Positions 22,288-33,034 of a DNA stretch of 64,000 bases are shown in pieces; the stretch's first letter is position 1, and every line of letters starts with the position of its first letter. The notes beneath the pieces are model-generated. The model saw nothing but the letters and a program-made list of their open reading frames with translations, did not search any database and was not told the origin of the DNA. Source of the DNA: Carposina sasakii (lineage: Eukaryota > Arthropoda > Insecta > Lepidoptera > Carposinidae); contig CP053153.1 in assembly GCA_014607495.2 (NCBI GenBank), forward strand, positions 6,138,001 through 6,202,000. The letters are read 5' to 3'. The position numbers and the translations under genes are program-made.

Positions 22288-24918
22288 TGTCAACACCTGT
22301 GAAGCTCGACGGAGCACACGTATTAAAAATCATTTACCATTAGCACAAGAAAATTGTTTGGTTTACGTTCGACATCGATAAAGCAAACATTGTGAATATA
22401 CAAATTAGGGGTAATATTGATACACTAGATATTAACTTATTTGTATAAATAAAAGTGGGATCTTTTTACAGTACTTGAACAATGAATTTATCTAGTTTAA
22501 AGAGATATTGTGATATTTTTCGTATTTTATTTACCCTAGGCAAGAAAATACTACTTAATGACAATGACAGAGGAGAAAAAAATCACTTGGTTTATTTTAC
22601 AATCATTACAGAGAAAGAAATCACTACGTTTTGTCCATGCTTGGGACCACAGACATTGGACCACATTTACGGACCATAATGCCAGGTTTACACGGTAAAG
22701 CATCCTCCCCACCTTGAAACGCACTATCATAGATTTATTATTACTAGCGTTAGATCGGCAAAGCGAGAGACAATAACATAAGATACTCGTGTGTTACAGC
22801 GAGATGGACAGTCGAGACCATTCTCATACACGCTAGCGGCCTGTATCGGCCTGACGTCAGTTGTGAACGAAACAAATACCACATATTTCTATTAAATGAC
22901 GCGTTTAAAAGTGTAAATTTCGTGTTCTGTTAGTGCCTGGTCATCTAGGAAAGTAAATCAACAGAATTATTCATTTCACATGCAAGTACGGTCAAATTAT
23001 TTATTTCTCTAAATACAATATGTTCAGAACTCTGACAAAAATATTGTGCACAAATGGATAGGTCATTATATTGCTTTTTATCACGTAAATGTCTGAAATT
23101 CTTAAGAATTGAATTTAGCCTTAGATTAAATTTAGCGAAATAATAAATACGTGAATTTGTCGTATTTCTAACCTCAATCTTATAGTATAGTGCTTGACGT
23201 AATGTATCGATAAGTGTCAACCACATATCGATATGTAACTTGACTGGCAAAGGTATGATATAGGTACATATTTTAGGTTTATTATTAGTATTACTAAAAA
23301 TTTTAACAGTTAGGTTTTAGTTTTCTGTGGTCAAAATGGTCATAAATATAGTTTTTGATTTTTTTTTTCAGATTTTCTCAAGATAATGATGTAATGACTA
23401 AAATGGCTTAGAATGTTAAATAGAGGAGATTGGGTGCCCCAAAAATACCCAGCTCAACAGTTTGCAGCAAACATTTCAAAATTTTTTTTCTTATAGATGC
23501 TTTCAAATAGTAAAACTGCGCTCTGGCTCAATACCTACACTATTATATTGATAAATAAATTGTTATAAAAATAAGTAAATATTCCTGCCTGTAAGTTACT
23601 TCCTCTTATGTATTAATATTGTTTATACAGCTATACATGAGCAGCAGCAGCTAGCTATTATTCATATACATAAGTAGGTACCTAACAAATTAGTTCTGTT
23701 TGGTGGCAAATAATGGTAAGTATTATAGCAATTTTTATTTTGTAAATATATACATTTTCAATAAATTATGGGTTTTTTTTTAAACTATCGACACTACACA
23801 AGATGCACAACATTTTTTATCGATCATTTCAGTTTGATCCATACACAACACTATTTGTCTTGCACACATACACGATAGACGCACACTAGTGTATTTCTTT
23901 TTTTATCTCGCCCTTCGAACTCTATTACCGATCTAACGCTAATATAATAAAATCTATGCGCACTATAGCGGCGGCGCAGCGGAGCCGCGTGGCGTTGGTA
24001 GGTGGCAACGCTCCAGAGAAGCGGCGGCGCGGCTTTTGCTATTGCACTAAGCTGATCGAAGCAGAGTGTGTCGAAATATTCTTCGCTGATAACTGTCGCA
24101 CTGCGGCCTAGCATGCTGTACCGTAAATTATGAATGTAAGGAGTTGTGAGACAATTGGGAGCTGTGTTAATTTAACATGATATGACTTTTGTTAAATAAT
24201 CACACAAAGGAATCGTAAGACAATTATTGGGAATGTGTTAATTTAACATGATATAACTTATGTGCCTTGATTTGGCCATATTGAGCCAAGGAATGGAGCG
24301 GTATGATGTATTTGAAGTTGTTAAATTATCTAAAAACATTATTGTTTGTAGACTATTGTTCCAGTAAATTAATCAAAATATGAATATTTATGTACGTAAT
24401 GTTTTTACTGATAAGTTAATAAGTTTTTTATTTAATTTTTGTCATTTAGGTAATTGATGGAACAATTATATTTAAGATGGCCGAACGAAAGTAAGAATCT
24501 ATTAGTAATGTTAAGAATTTCAGTAAATATTAGATATATAAGAATATTTCTGTTTTTTTTTTCTATTTTTAATAACGGTCGAAAGGTGTATTTATAGGTA
24601 AATTTTTTATTGTATAACTTATCATATAATGTACAACTAGTTTGAGTCATACTAAATTCGTGGAAATTATCCTAGATTTTATTTGGATAATATTTGGATG
24701 ATGATAAATTTAATTTCTTTATAATTACTATTGTTAAATATTGTTTTTGTGATTGTAAAACGAGAGGACTCCGTTTTTTCAGAATGGCCGACTGTAAGGT
24801 TTTGACTTTTAAATTATTAAAAATATTCTACCGATCTCTCTTTGTGCAAAATACCTTTGCTTCGTTTACTAAAAAAAAAGGCAAGTGACATTTTTATGGC
24901 GGGCTTTTCTGAAAAGGA
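22288..24918. other. Region upstream of the MARCHF8 start codon; possible 5' UTR and promoter
   Basis: No convincing coding exon. A GC-rich island (about 23960-24060, with repeated GGCGGCG) stands out from AT-rich DNA and could be the promoter or first exon of the minus-strand MARCHF8-like gene. A segment at about 22725-22775 ('TAGCGTTAGATCGG') recurs inverted at about 23926-23960, suggesting a shared repeat or a duplicated promoter piece. The rest is AT-rich. Confidence 0.35.
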
Positions 24919-25180
24919 TTCGGCGGGAAAAGCTGGAAGGGTGCAGGTGTAATTTTCTTGTAAAAATCAAAAATTATTTGTAAATGGTTTGCATGTGTCC
25001 GTAAAGTGATGTTTTCTGGTAGATAAGTTATATTTTGATTACTTGTGATGTGAATCTAGTGCGTGTGCATGGTTTTATATGCAGGTAAGCTGAGTAAAAC
25101 TTTAGCCGGAATACTATCTCTTCATGGGCCCATGTAAGTTGTTTCTGCAATTATTTTTCATTTTGACTTACTTTACACTT
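24919..25180 (+). repeat. SINE family A, left part of a copy split by a LINE
   Basis: It begins GGATTCGGCGGGAAAAGCTG and follows the family consensus seen at 59511-61214, up to '...CTTACTTTACACTT' at 25167-25180. The remaining 3' part, with its poly(A), continues at 32873-33034 on the far side of the LINE. The family is about 400 bp, has no open frame or clear tRNA boxes, and ends 'CCTTCGGGATAAACTA' plus poly(A). Confidence 0.8.
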
Positions 25181-25299
25181 TTTTTTTTTAATCTTTATTT
25201 TATAGAGGCTTTTATTTATTACAAATATGTCAGCCTCATCGTAGCCTAAACTAAATAGACTTTCCTTACAAACAAAAAAACTTAAATCCACCTACTTAT

Positions 25300-27105
25300 C
25301 TAAGGTACATAACTCTCTATAAACTTATTTACAAATTTACACACAAACAAAGCATCGTTTGAACTGGGAGAAGATAGAATCGTTTGGAATGCCCCTATAT
25401 TTACAATATTTATACCTAAATCTAAAATTAATTGCCACCTATGCTCCTCACCTCGCAAACACTCGACCAGTATGTGATGTACGTCTTCAATACATCCGCA
25501 TTTATCACAATTTGGATTAGCTGTAAGGCCCATTAGGTTTCTGAACTTATTAAGGGGAATATGTCCAGAACGCAACCTGTGAGCCGTAACTATGTGCTTT
25601 CGGCTTAATTTTCCACAGGCAAACCAAGGAATACGAGGAGGGCCTGCCTGCATGGTCTTATACCAAACTCCTTTCTCCTTTGACAATTCGTCAAAATACT
25701 CCGACCACAACTCATGCATTTGAAGCTTAAAGCTAGGTAGAAATTCAAAATAATTAGGAATAATCACGTAGTCTGAACCATGACTGGTCGAGTGCTTAGC
25801 TAAAATATCAGCCATCCCATTACCCAATAGACCAATATGTGATGGAACCCACTGCAAGCGGACCTCTATGTCATTACTAAGAAAATATGTGAATAGTTTC
25901 AATATCTCATAAGCCTTAGTTACTCCTCGACTAATACTACCAGATGAGCATTTCACAATATGCTGTAAGGCACTTTTGCTATCGGACAGCACCACACATT
26001 TCAAATACCCTTTTGTCTTTATGTAATTTAGGGCCTCGTAAATTGCAATGAGTTCCAACGTCATGATGGATATATTATTATTGTTTACTCTGAAGCTACC
26101 AGAACAGTTATTAGATGGATCATAATATGCAGCACCAGAGCCTAAAGCGCACTTTGAACCGTCAGTGTACACTTTGTACCATTCATTATATTTATCATGT
26201 AGTTCTTCCAATACACAATTTTTTAATGTGTTAACTTCACAGAGCCTTTTACTAATTTTTAAACATTGAAGATTTGTAAAGATGACTTTTTCTATATTAA
26301 TATTGCTAATCCAGGTACCTAAGCTATACATATCAAGTGGATATTGATCCGAAACATCTACAATTTTAGTTTTTTGGAAAACTGTTGTGAGTAACGGCTT
26401 CTTCTTATTTCGCCAAAATCTGTAGGAGCAAAGTGCACTTAACTCATTTAACATAGAAATAGTTAAATTATCTTTCCATGAATGTGCCTTAAGACATAAT
26501 TTAACTGCAAGATATTGTCTTCGTAGATGGAGCGGTGGAATACACAGTTCACTCTCCATAACATGTATGGGTGTTGTTTTAATAAAACCTCCTATAATTC
26601 GAAGAGCTTGGTTTTGAACCTTATCTAATTTAGAAACGTGAGTTTTTGCGCTATTGTCGTAAAAGAAACTTCCATAATCAAGTCTACTGCGAATCAAAGC
26701 TATATATAATCGTCTTAGGTGTTTAGGATGAAGTCCCCAAGTTGGACCTGCTAATACTTTAAAAATATTTAAGTATCTTTGCGTTTTTTCCCAAGTTTCA
26801 CCAATGTGTTTACCCCAGCGTAATGACTTGTCTAACCATAGTCCTAAATATTTCATATTATTTGTAGAGTTCAGTTGAGAACCACCAATATGTAACTGCG
26901 CGTATTGTTTGCCTAAACCTCTAGTAAAAATACAATATTTTGACTTATTAGAAGATAATTCTAAACCTATGTCTCGTAGTAAATCGGTCATTTTATTCAA
27001 AGCATTCTGCATATTTATCACTGATTCGTGTAACTTGTTACTTTGTATAAACATATAATCGTCAGCATATTGAGATAAGCTCACGTTCACAATAGTATTA
27101 GCAAG
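25300..27105 (-). pseudogene. LINE ORF2, C-terminal half: RT motif C, thumb, RNase H, zinc knuckle
   Basis: It reads from ANTIVNVSLSQYADDYMF, with the RT catalytic YADD, through '...DKVQNQALRIIGGF', to an RNase H domain: YTDGSK (first Asp), MTLELIAI (Glu), LSDSKSAL (Asp), WVPSHIGLLGNGMADILAKH (last Asp). It ends with a Cys/His cluster CDKCGCIEDVHHILVEC and TAA at 25300. The frame is open for about 600 residues, so it was functional until recently. The N-terminal part of RT lies across the insertion, at 30676-31487. Confidence 0.85.
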
Positions 27106-27331
27106 GGCGGATCCAGCTTTGGCGTCAGGAGGGGGTCACATAGTCGTGGTCAAGTCAAGAACTTATAATTTGATTTTGATAACAATAAATACAAGTAAAA
27201 AGTAGGTATTTTATTAATGTACTTAAAAAAATATTCTTTACTTGAAAAACTTAACACATAGGGGTATGACGCAAAACTCCACAAAGGTGGTACGACAAGG
27301 GTTTCTAACAGAGTCTAGCTAGACCGGCCCC

Positions 27332-27530
27332 CTGATTACGTAAAAGCAATAGCAAAGCCGAAGCAAAGCGATAGCAAAAATTGTACAATATTCGCCTTGA
27401 AATGTCAAAGTTCCTTTGTAATTCATTTTACGTAATACGAATTTGACAAGCAATGAGCTATTTTTGTACAATTTTCGCTATCGCTTTGCGTTTGCTAGTT
27501 AGGTAGGCTATAAGGGGGCAGGGCTGCCAG
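27332..27530. repeat. Foldback repeat with AGCAAAGCGATAGC arms
   Basis: 'GCAAAGCGATAGCAAAAATT' (about 27363-27382) followed by GTACAA is mirrored by 'TTGTACAATTTTCGCTATCG CTTTGC' (about 27464-27489). The outer ends, CCCCCTGATT... and ...TAAGGGGGCA, are also inverted. About 200 bp and non-coding, it looks like a MITE. Confidence 0.5.
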
Positions 27531-27735
27531 CAAATAAATCGCGGGAATACAGTTTGGTATCTGGAATTATACGAAATTTGGTCGCATTATACATTAAAGT
27601 TATTTATGTACAACTAGCTGTTGCCCGCGACTCCGTCCACGTGAACTGCAGAAATAACAGCCTATGTGTTAATCCAGGGTGTCGGCTAACTCCATACAAA
27701 ATTTTATTAAAATCGCTCCATCCGTTTGTAGACAT

Positions 27736-28428
27736 AAAAAGCGGGTGGGGCTGTGTCGGGGCACACGGCCGTTGGTTTTAACGTGAAACGTCTATGTTAA
27801 CGAATCGCTTTTAAAGTAAAAGATTGAAATGAAAACAAGATGGACGCTGTTTTAAGTATTTTAATAAAAAAGAACAGGTACGTAATAGAAACATAAATTA
27901 CTCGGCGCCGGACATTGGGGTACCTGTGCGTGGCCCATAGCCCCCTCTTTGTAACGCTAGCCTTAATTTATATTTCTGGCTGGCTCTTGCACGCGCTGAG
28001 GCCGACATAGCAAATGTTTATATATTTATTGTCACTTTCTGGTTATTTTAAATATAAATACTGTCCAAATTACACTTATTTTTGTATAAATCAATCGGTT
28101 CAAATAAACTTGACAAACACACGAAAGAATCACCACGCTATAAAGTCGGAGTCACGAGTTACACTGAATAGAAACAAGCGTGAGCGCCGGTTTCGCACAG
28201 TTATCGCAGTATCCCTCCCCCGCCGCCCCGCTTGACCCCGAGACGAACTCAATGTCATAACAGCGAGCTGACTATATAAGTGAAATATTTACACCACATT
28301 TTTGTTTCTAAGACTAATAGTTTTTTAATTATTAAGGTACGATGATATAGACCTTTTCGTTACGGTCCAGTTTTTAAACCTGGTACCCGTATGTTTCGGC
28401 GCGATTTTAAAGACGTTTCACGTCAAAA
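27736..28428. mobile_element. TIR element B, copy 1
   Basis: TTTTAACGTGAAACGTCT at 27776-27793 is inverted at 28409-28428 as AAAGACGTTTCACGTCAAAA. A copy at 47194-47988 matches along the whole length, starting about 40 bp outside the left inverted repeat. This copy has about 115 bp (roughly 27897-28010, 'CTCGGCGCCGGACATTGGGG...') that the other lacks. It has no long open frame and is a non-autonomous DNA element by structure. Confidence 0.65.
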
Positions 28429-28739
28429 GTAAGAAACATACACATGTAATAAGTAGTCGCCGGCACTGAAAGTCTTAAAAATATAACAAATTAAATTTGA
28501 AAATATATAAAGTTAAAATATTATAGCGCGAGCGGAGCGGAGCGATATTTTTAGGGGTTTTTTCGCACATTGTTGCCATTTATTTCTCGATAATGCATGC
28601 TCTATCGAGAATTTATGACGATCGCTAATGCATCATGGTAATGCTGATGCAGGTGAAGCGAACGATAATTATTAGCCTTTTTCTACTGTTGAAGCTTCGA
28701 TTATTTCTTTGTAAAAAATAGTATTTTTACTATTATATT

Positions 28740-28990
28740 TTAAAGATGAAAGCGTTTCATCTTTAAACATTGTGCTGAGGGTTTCAGCTTTGTTTGCCGA
28801 GATTTGGCTAGTGCATAGCTATCGGGATGAAAAATAACGTTGCCAATATGTAATTTAGAAAAGAGATGGTAAAATTCGTCATCCGAGTAATTGACCCGGT
28901 GGCTTAGTGGTGAGAGCGCTGTCACGCGGAATGCAGAGGTCGTGGGTTTGATTCCCACCCGGGTGAGGAATTTTTTCCATTTTATTTATT
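28740..28990 (+). repeat. tRNA-derived repeat C, copy 1 (tRNA-like part 28893-28966)
   Basis: The tRNA-like core has an A box TGGCTTAGTGGT (28900-28911), a B box GGTTTGATTCC (28945-28955) and complementary ends ACCCGG/CCGGGT. The anticodon arm does not form a clean 5 bp stem with a 7-base loop, so I do not call a functional tRNA. About 150 bp upstream is also shared with the copy at 52310-52545 (inverted), so the tRNA-like piece lies inside a larger repeat rather than at its head. Confidence 0.65.
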
Positions 28991-29449
28991 AAAAATTTTA
29001 TATTATATTTTATTATTCTCACACATGAATTTTGTGTTAGGCCAGAAGCCCCGTATCATTGTTAGGTAGGTATGGCTGATGCGGCACAGCTACGTCCCTA
29101 ATACATAGAGCAGGATGCGCGGAGCAGGGCGGCTACATTTGGTCAACCAAATTTTTTGCCATTTTATAAATTGCGTAATTGCAAAACATATCATTATATC
29201 AAGTTAATCAGATTTCCCCTAACATAAAAAGTGTCCGGGTTTTATAGATGGCAGCCTTCTGCGGGCGTCACATCTAAGTTTATCCTACTAGAAACAACTT
29301 TCCCGTTCCATTTCATGGCGTATGCGTTTGTATCGTATTATACGAAATGATCAAGGATACAGTATACTGTCTGACTATACATATTTTGTATCCAATTTTA
29401 CATCTGGCAGCCCTGAACTAGACGTAAAATAAAAATGTTTTGTTTGCCA

Positions 29450-29700
29450 TCATACAAAGTTCATCATTTACAGCCCCAACAACCTCCACTCCGACAGGTC
29501 GGAAGCAGCCTGCATCCAACCGACGCCCGCGACCTTGGCCAGGTCGTCCGTCCACCTCGCGGTTGGCCTTCCCAAGCTGCGCTTGCCGATACGTGGTATC
29601 CACTCTAACTTTCCGACTCCATCGGCCATCAGTTCTTTGAGCTATGTGCTCATTGCCACTTCAGCTTGCTGGACCGTTGAGCTATGTCGGTGATCTTTGT
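29450..29700 (-). pseudogene. RTE/Jockey-type reverse transcriptase C-terminal fragment
   Basis: On the minus strand one frame reads 'LEWIPRIGKRSLGRPTARWT' then DDLAKVAGVGWMQAASD, ending at a TAA. GRP..RW.DDL...G..W...A is the recurrent C-terminal signature of this group of LINE proteins in insects. Only about 60 residues are recognisable, with a frame disruption upstream. Confidence 0.65.
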
Positions 29701-29875
29701 ACAAAGTTATTACATTATATTAAATTAATTAAATATTGAAGGTACACCTATGTAGTCACATAAAATCTGTACGGTGACAAAATATATAAATAAAATTATC
29801 ATGATCAATTAGTGGTCCACCTAAGTCCTGGAACCAGCTCAGGGGGGGGTCATGACCATGGCAGTAACTATATTA

Positions 29876-30680
29876 AATATAGTGGACGCCCGCGACTCCG
29901 TCCGCGTGGACTACAGAAAAAATAAAAAGTAGCCTATATGTTAAGTGTAAAAAGTAGCCTATATGTTATCGCGGTTGTCGTAAAAAATTAATTCACGTTT
30001 GTCCCCTTCCCGTGGGAATTTCGGGAAATCCGTTCCCAGTGCTTCCTCGGGGTCCCAAATAAACATATATGCTCAACTTCAGATTCACATGTTTAACCGT
30101 TTTCGTAAAAAATAAATAATTCCCGTTGGTCTCCTTCCCGTGGGAATTTCGGGAAATCCGTTCTAGTGTTTCCTCGCAGTCCCTAATGAACATATATGCC
30201 CAATTTCAGCTTCATATGTATAGCGGTTTTCGTAAAAACTATGAATTCCCGTTTGTCCCCTTCCCGTGGGAATTTCGGGAAATCCGTTTTTAGTCCTCCC
30301 TCGCTGTCCCCAATGAACATATATGCCCGATTTCAGCTTCATATGTATAGCGGTTTTCGTAAAAACTATGAATTCCCGTTTGTCCCCTTCCCGTGGGAAT
30401 TTCGGGAAATCCGTTTTTAGTCCTCCCTCGCTGTCCCCAATGAACATATATGCCCGATTTCAGCTTCATATGTATAGCGGTTTTCGTAAAAAATATAGAA
30501 TTCCCGTTGGTCGCCTTCCCGTGGGAATATCGGGAAATTCTTATAGCCTATGTTCATCCAGGTCCAATAAGGATTCTAACGGTGAAAGAATTTTTGAAAT
30601 CGGTCCAGTAGTTTTTGAGCCTATTCATTACAACCAAACAAACAAAGTTTTCCTCTTTATAATATTATATTAGTGTAGAT
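29876..30680 (-). repeat. Helitron-like repeat carrying five 127 bp tandem units, copy 2
   Basis: This is the reverse complement of the element at 14590-15360. It begins (minus) at 'ATCTACACTAATATAATATT' near 30680 and ends at 'GACGGAGTCGCGGGCGTCCA' near 29890. Unit boundaries fall near 29993, 30119, 30243, 30371 and 30499. Two neighbouring units (about 30180-30310 and 30311-30440) are almost identical, as expected from recent unequal exchange. Confidence 0.75.
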
Positions 30681-31600
30681 TAGGGGTGACATTGGGTCAC
30701 CCTGGGCAATACCTTTGTGTGTCCATCTGGATAAATAATGCTTATAATTTTGATTATCAGTACTTAAAATTGTTAAACGTCTTTCCCTTAAAAACTCCCA
30801 AATATATTTACACATTCTATAACCTATACCAATTTCTTCTAGACTTTCAATAACTTTACAGGCCGAAACATTGTTGTATGCATTGTGTATGTCTAAAAAA
30901 CAAGCTAAGGTAGGCATGTTTTTAGAGTAACCAATTTGTATATGACATATTAATCTAGCCAAGGAATCAAAACAAGATTTTCCACGTCTAAACCCAGTTG
31001 TGTGTCGCGATAACAAACTTTTTGATTCAACATACCACTCGAGCCTTCTAGTTATCATTAAATGAAAATTTTTGCATAAACACGATATAAGCGCTATCGG
31101 TCTCAATTTTGTGTCATTGTTCGGCAAATCTGTATTTTTAGGTATAGGGACTATTTGTATATTACGCCATTGAAATGGAACATAGCCTAGACATAAAATT
31201 GAATTGAAAATATTTAATAATTGTAATTTTCCGTTTTCAGGAAGATTATATATCATAGAGTAAGTTATTTGATCTACACCAGGTGCAGTATCTTTCTTTT
31301 TAATACATGTACTCATCTCATGTAAAGTGAAATCCACCTGCAGATTGTCATTAGACGAGCATATTCTTGGCATAGTAGGGCATACAGAGTCAGAGGTGAG
31401 ACTTGTTAGTAAACTATCTAACTTTTCAGGAGGATAAGATATACGTGCACTTTTATAACTTTTCATCCAACGCATACGTCGCCACATTTCAGTTACGGAA
31501 GTAGTTTCATCGATACTACTGCAAAAGTCCTTCCAACTATTTGCTTTCGCTTGTCGCAGAAGGCGTTTAGTACTCGCTATCTTGTTTTGTAATAGGATTA
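30657..31600 (-). pseudogene. LINE ORF2, N-terminal RT domain (interrupted)
   Basis: An open frame from about 31600 down to the insertion at 30676. RT landmarks: APGVDQITY, LRPIALISCLCKNFHLMI, TTGFRRGKSCFDSLARL, the motif A region CFLDIHNAYNNV and motif B GIAQGDPMSPL. The protein then runs into the inserted repeat and stops. The catalytic YADD is 3.6 kb away at about 27065. The first in-frame Met (31487) is not a real start, because the frame is open upstream to the frameshift near 31600 that separates it from the endonuclease. Confidence 0.85.
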
Positions 31601-32668
31601 GATTTTGGGGGTTGGATTTCGTCTGAAACTACTTAAACATAACCTTCTCTCAGCTACGGCCTTAGAAAGGTCTGAGTTCCAATAACTTTTTGGTTTAAAC
31701 TTAGAAGTCGGATCTGTACATATTTTCAAATAAGGTATACTCTCATCAGCAGCTAAATTAATCAGATTTACTAAACTATCATATTTGTCTTGAATAATGT
31801 TTGTGTTAAAATCATTTGCATTAATATTATCAAAAACTATCTGTTCTGTATTAGTTAAACTATCTTTAAGGCGTTCTCTATAAATATCCCATCGGGCTTT
31901 CTTGAAATTCCGCTTTTTTATAATATTATTATTTGGTACATTAAAATATTTAAAACACAGTTTCATCACTAAATGATCGCTACCAAAACTCTCATTAGTA
32001 ACCTCCCAACTAAAATCAATAGCGATATCTGTGGAAACGAAAGTAATATCCGGTGAAGACTTCTGGAGAACATTATTAACTAGTTTAATTCGTGTTGGCG
32101 CACCATCATTCAATGAAATAAAACCGTGTTCCAAAGATGAATCCATTATCTGTATACCCCGTTTTTCATTTTTATATGACCAATTCGTATGATGAGCGTT
32201 GAAGTCCCCAGTTATTAGGCATTTTTGTGTGAACCGTTGAAAGAAATTATCCCAATCAGTTTTACGTGTTCTTCCAGATGACGGATAATAAACAGAAAAT
32301 ATATTCTCCAAATTACTACAATTTAACAACCTAAGATGTAATATCTCAATTTCTAAGTTATCATTAGTAATTAATGGACATTCTTGCACTTTAACTGATT
32401 TATGAACTATAATGGCAACACCTCCATAATTATCCGCTCTGTCCCTCCGAAATACATTATACTCACTTATGTTAAACCAAGAGTCTGGCTCCAACCAAGT
32501 CTCCGATACGAAAGCAATATGGATCTTCTCTTGCGACAACAGCATTTCGAATTCTACAGTTTTAGGCCGCAAGCTCTGTGCATTCCACTGTAACATATTT
32601 AGAGAACAATACTTACTACAAGAAGCTATTGGTATAAATACTAAAAAACTTACTAAATATATCGCCAT
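31598..32668 (-). pseudogene. LINE apurinic-type endonuclease domain (ORF2 start)
   Basis: 356 residues from the ATG at 32668. The exonuclease-endonuclease-phosphatase fold is recognisable by LQWNAQSLRPK (metal-binding Asn), VSETWL (Glu), ITGDFNAHHTNW (Asp/Asn), SPDITFVS and FGSDHLV (Asp-His). This domain nicks the target DNA to start retrotransposition. All key residues are present, but the frame stops at 31598 because of a single-base shift in a C/A run, so it is detached from the RT domain. Confidence 0.85.
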
Positions 32669-32872
32669 CTTTCAAAAACCTTAATATTAACTGGATGCAT
32701 TCGGTTATTATACACTTGACAACCGACTGTATTTTAACATCAAAACTAGTATCTGTTAGGCATATTTCCTTAATTTTTTGAAAGATTTTCTTTATCTCAA
32801 ACTTTGATGGTTCGATTTTCTTCTTCTTTGGAGTTTCCTGTATTTCTTCCGGTCTTCTCTCGTATATGTGAT
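32616..32872 (-). pseudogene. LINE ORF1, C-terminal remnant
   Basis: An open minus-strand frame of about 85 residues from the LINE's truncated 5' edge to a TAG at 32616-32618, overlapping the endonuclease frame by about 50 bp. It is Lys/Glu/Ile-rich (PKKKKIEPSKFEIKKIFQKI). No zinc knuckle is in the retained part. Overlap with ORF2 is usual for this LINE group, so I read it as the end of ORF1. Confidence 0.55.
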
Positions 32873-33034
32873 CTTACTTTACACTTGTTCTGGAGGATTT
32901 TCCCGACGTTTCCATTCATAATCATCATTATCATCCATCATAAATTAAGAATTTTACTAGACAATGATTAGGCTGTATGGGCTTAGTTCCCCTTGCCTTT
33001 CCTTCGGGATAAAGTAAAAAAAAAAAAAAAAAAA
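32873..33034 (+). repeat. SINE family A, right part of the copy split by the LINE
   Basis: It resumes at CTTACTTTACACTT (the LINE's target duplication) and follows the family through 'GATTTTCCCGACGTTTCCAT' and 'CTTGCCTTTCCTTCGGGATA' to a poly(A) run ending near 33034. Joined with 24919-25180 it accounts for one full SINE. No clear SINE target duplication was found around it. Confidence 0.8.

Larger units (their letters stand above)
27106..30675. mobile_element. Composite insertion inside the LINE reverse transcriptase
   Basis: This block separates the RT motif '...QGDPMSPL' (at about 30676-30710, minus) from '...SLSQYADD' (about 27060-27105, minus). It contains a foldback segment (27332-27520), a Helitron-like fragment (about 27605-27735), a TIR element (27736-28428), a tRNA-like repeat (28740-28990), an RTE tail (29450-29700) and the tandem-monomer repeat (29876-30680). 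'CCAGCT...GGGGGTCA' words near 27114-27138 and 29838-29854 may be ends of one parent element. Confidence 0.6.
25181..32872 (-). mobile_element. I-type LINE, 5'-truncated, interrupted by about 3.6 kb of later insertions
   Basis: A minus-strand element with a poly(A) tail (T-run 25181-25189 on plus) and a 14 bp target duplication CTTACTTTACACTT at 25167-25180 and 32873-32886. From its 5' end: the end of ORF1 (32872-32616), an endonuclease (32668-31598), RT (31487-30676, then 27105 onward) and RNase H, ending at 25300. RNase H downstream of RT with an APE-type endonuclease places it in the I superfamily (I, Nimb or LOA-like). It is dead: truncated at ORF1, frameshifted in a C/A run near 31600, and split in the RT domain by 27106-30675. 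Confidence 0.85.

Noticed and set aside
28893..28966. A functional tRNA gene
   Set aside because: The A and B boxes and acceptor pairing are present, but the anticodon arm is irregular, the B box is off-consensus, and the whole sits in a dispersed repeat.
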